Positions 63,379-64,000 of a DNA stretch of 64,000 bases are shown piece after piece (the stretch's first letter is position 1; every line of letters starts with the position of its first letter). This stretch comes from Hippasteria phrygiana (lineage: Eukaryota; Echinodermata; Asteroidea; Valvatida; Goniasteridae). The stretch spans positions 372,001 to 436,000 of the forward strand of contig JAZGUH010000282.1 of NCBI GenBank assembly GCA_037893225.1, given 5' to 3'. Under the pieces are notes generated by a model. It had not been told where the DNA came from and made no database searches. It worked only from the letters and a program-made list of their open reading frames with translations. Position numbers and translations under genes: made by a program.

Positions 63379-64000
63379 TAGGGAATTTGACATGCATGGA
63401 GCAATAAATAGAAGGTAATATGCACACAGATGTTGGCCGGAAAGAAAATAAACATTGCGAGGTATGAATTTTCTCCCCAAGTGTTAACTCTAAGAAGCCG
63501 CCGATAATTGCAACATGTAGCGCCAGATCTAAGCTATCCATACATGTCAAAATTACTGAATTTGGTTGATATTTCATGCAATTATGAATGAGTAAAGCAA
63601 GTCCATACCCCAGGGAATTTGACATGCATGGAGCAATAAATAGACGGTAATCTGCACACAGATGGTGGCCGGGAAGAAAATAAACATTGCGAGGTTTGAA
63701 TTTTCTCCACAAGTGTTAACTCTAAGAAGCCGCCGATAATTGCAACATGTAGCGCCAGATCTAAGCTATCCATACATGTCAAAATTACTGAATTTGGTTT
63801 ATATTTCATGCAATTATGAATGAGTAAAGCAAGTCATACCCTAGGGAATTTGACAGGCATGGAGCAATAAATAGAAGGTAATATGCACACAGATGTTGGC
63901 CGGAAAGAAAATAAACATTGCGAGGTTTGAATTTTCTCCACAAGTGTTAACTCTAAGAAGCCGCCGATAATTGCAACATGTAGCGCCAGATCTAAGCTAT
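63379..64000. repeat. S monomer, B monomer and partial terminal copy
   Basis: S (63379) carries ctccccaag and the private ggtatgaat also seen at 47419. It is followed by a U-start B (63611) that ends gaatttggtttat rather than ttgacatt, and by a partial monomer from 63842 cut by the window edge after 159 bp. The array continues beyond the window. Confidence 0.85.

Larger units (their letters stand above)
1..64000. repeat. Tandem satellite array, 231/232-bp monomer, single orientation
   Basis: The whole window is head-to-tail copies of one monomer. I count 276 complete copies and a final partial copy starting at 63842. The base period is 231 bp; 89 junctions have one extra base. Invariant landmarks recur in every copy: a BglII-like agatct (two copies mutated), gccgccgat, gcaacatgtagcgcc and catgcaattat. 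No stretch of 300 bases lacks the repeat and nothing is inserted in it. Monomer types recur in ordered sets, so this is a higher-order-repeat satellite. Such arrays are known at eukaryotic centromeres and in other heterochromatin; placement here is inference. The satellite family and host were not recognised. Confidence 0.98.

Noticed and set aside
1..64000. CRISPR-like array, because of regular repetition
   Set aside because: The whole 231-bp unit is repeated with no unique spacers between short repeats, and there are no cas genes. The length and composition are those of satellite DNA.
1..64000. Transposon, retrotransposon or helitron insertion
   Set aside because: No position breaks the monomer register. 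There are no terminal repeats, target-site duplications, polyA tails or transposase/reverse-transcriptase reading frames.
1..64000. rRNA, tRNA or 5S gene cluster with a 231-bp spacer
   Set aside because: I found no tRNA-like A/B boxes, no 5S internal control sequence and no conserved rRNA segment in the monomer on either strand.
1..64000. Telomeric or subtelomeric repeat
   Set aside because: No runs of short G-rich telomere units occur. The accctagg at junctions resembles the plant telomere unit only over a few bases and is not repeated in tandem.

Overview
The window is one uninterrupted block of tandemly repeated satellite DNA. By hand count it holds 276 complete monomers plus a 159-bp partial copy at the right edge. 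All monomers have the same orientation and both window edges lie inside the array. The unit is 231 bp (about 38% G+C, counted on the monomer at 694), with a 232-bp class created by one extra base at the junction (gtccatacc instead of gtcatacc). The arithmetic closes: 276 x 231, plus 89 extra-base junctions, plus one 1-bp insertion, minus one 1-bp deletion and one 4-bp deletion, gives 63,841 bp up to the last monomer start at 63842. I see no gene, RNA gene, transposon, CRISPR or bacterial signal. Long, homogeneous, higher-order satellite like this is typical of centromeric or other heterochromatin of a eukaryote. I cannot name the species, the kingdom or a known satellite family from the sequence alone.

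Monomer types, named here by diagnostic bases. T0: aggtaatt, gcacgc and aacatcaac. T1: aataagagg, taatctg, ctatgcat. T2: cgaagg and gcgatg. T5: cctgaaag. T6: agacgg, aacatgtac and cataatt. T8: ccactagt. T9: acatgcatgg plus aacatgtac. P: ataaaaatt (or its aaacatt form), ending in gtagagc. Q: aattaataag, ending in aattgttttg or an all-T form. R: ctcaacaag, attgctg. S: acatgcatgg plus ctccccaag. U: agacggtaatctg, ending ttgacatt. V: ctcaaggaag. W: catgttaaaa. 'B' marks a monomer preceded by the extra-base junction. Monomer start is set at the c/t of [c/t]agg, and offsets are counted from there.

Layout. 1-11328: 15-monomer higher-order repeats (HORs) of 3468 bp headed by T0-T1-T2, with one copy cut to 4 monomers. 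11329-16186: an 11-monomer HOR (2545 bp) and a copy missing one monomer. 16187-19657: three 5-monomer units of 1157 bp. 19658-30300: units headed by a chimeric T0/T1 monomer, of 5, 10, 10, 5, 4, 3 and 4 monomers. 30301-36779: 13- and 15-monomer units built mainly of 463-bp dimers. 36780-46724: T0b-T2-T8-T9 units of 11, 12 and 5 monomers, flanked by transitional blocks. 46725-56670: a 7-monomer HOR (P-Q-R-S-U-V-W, 1619 bp) with 6-monomer and dimer derivatives. 56671-64000: an 8-monomer HOR (1851 bp), then hybrid dimers.

The most informative content is the record of array turnover. Several monomers are recognisable fusions of two neighbouring types, each explaining the loss of one or more monomers. 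Private variants link segments 12-16 kb apart. The middle of the monomer is nearly invariant and holds an imperfect dyad that could be a protein-binding site. Nothing here acts as a gene set. Any function would be structural (centromere or heterochromatin), and that is inference.
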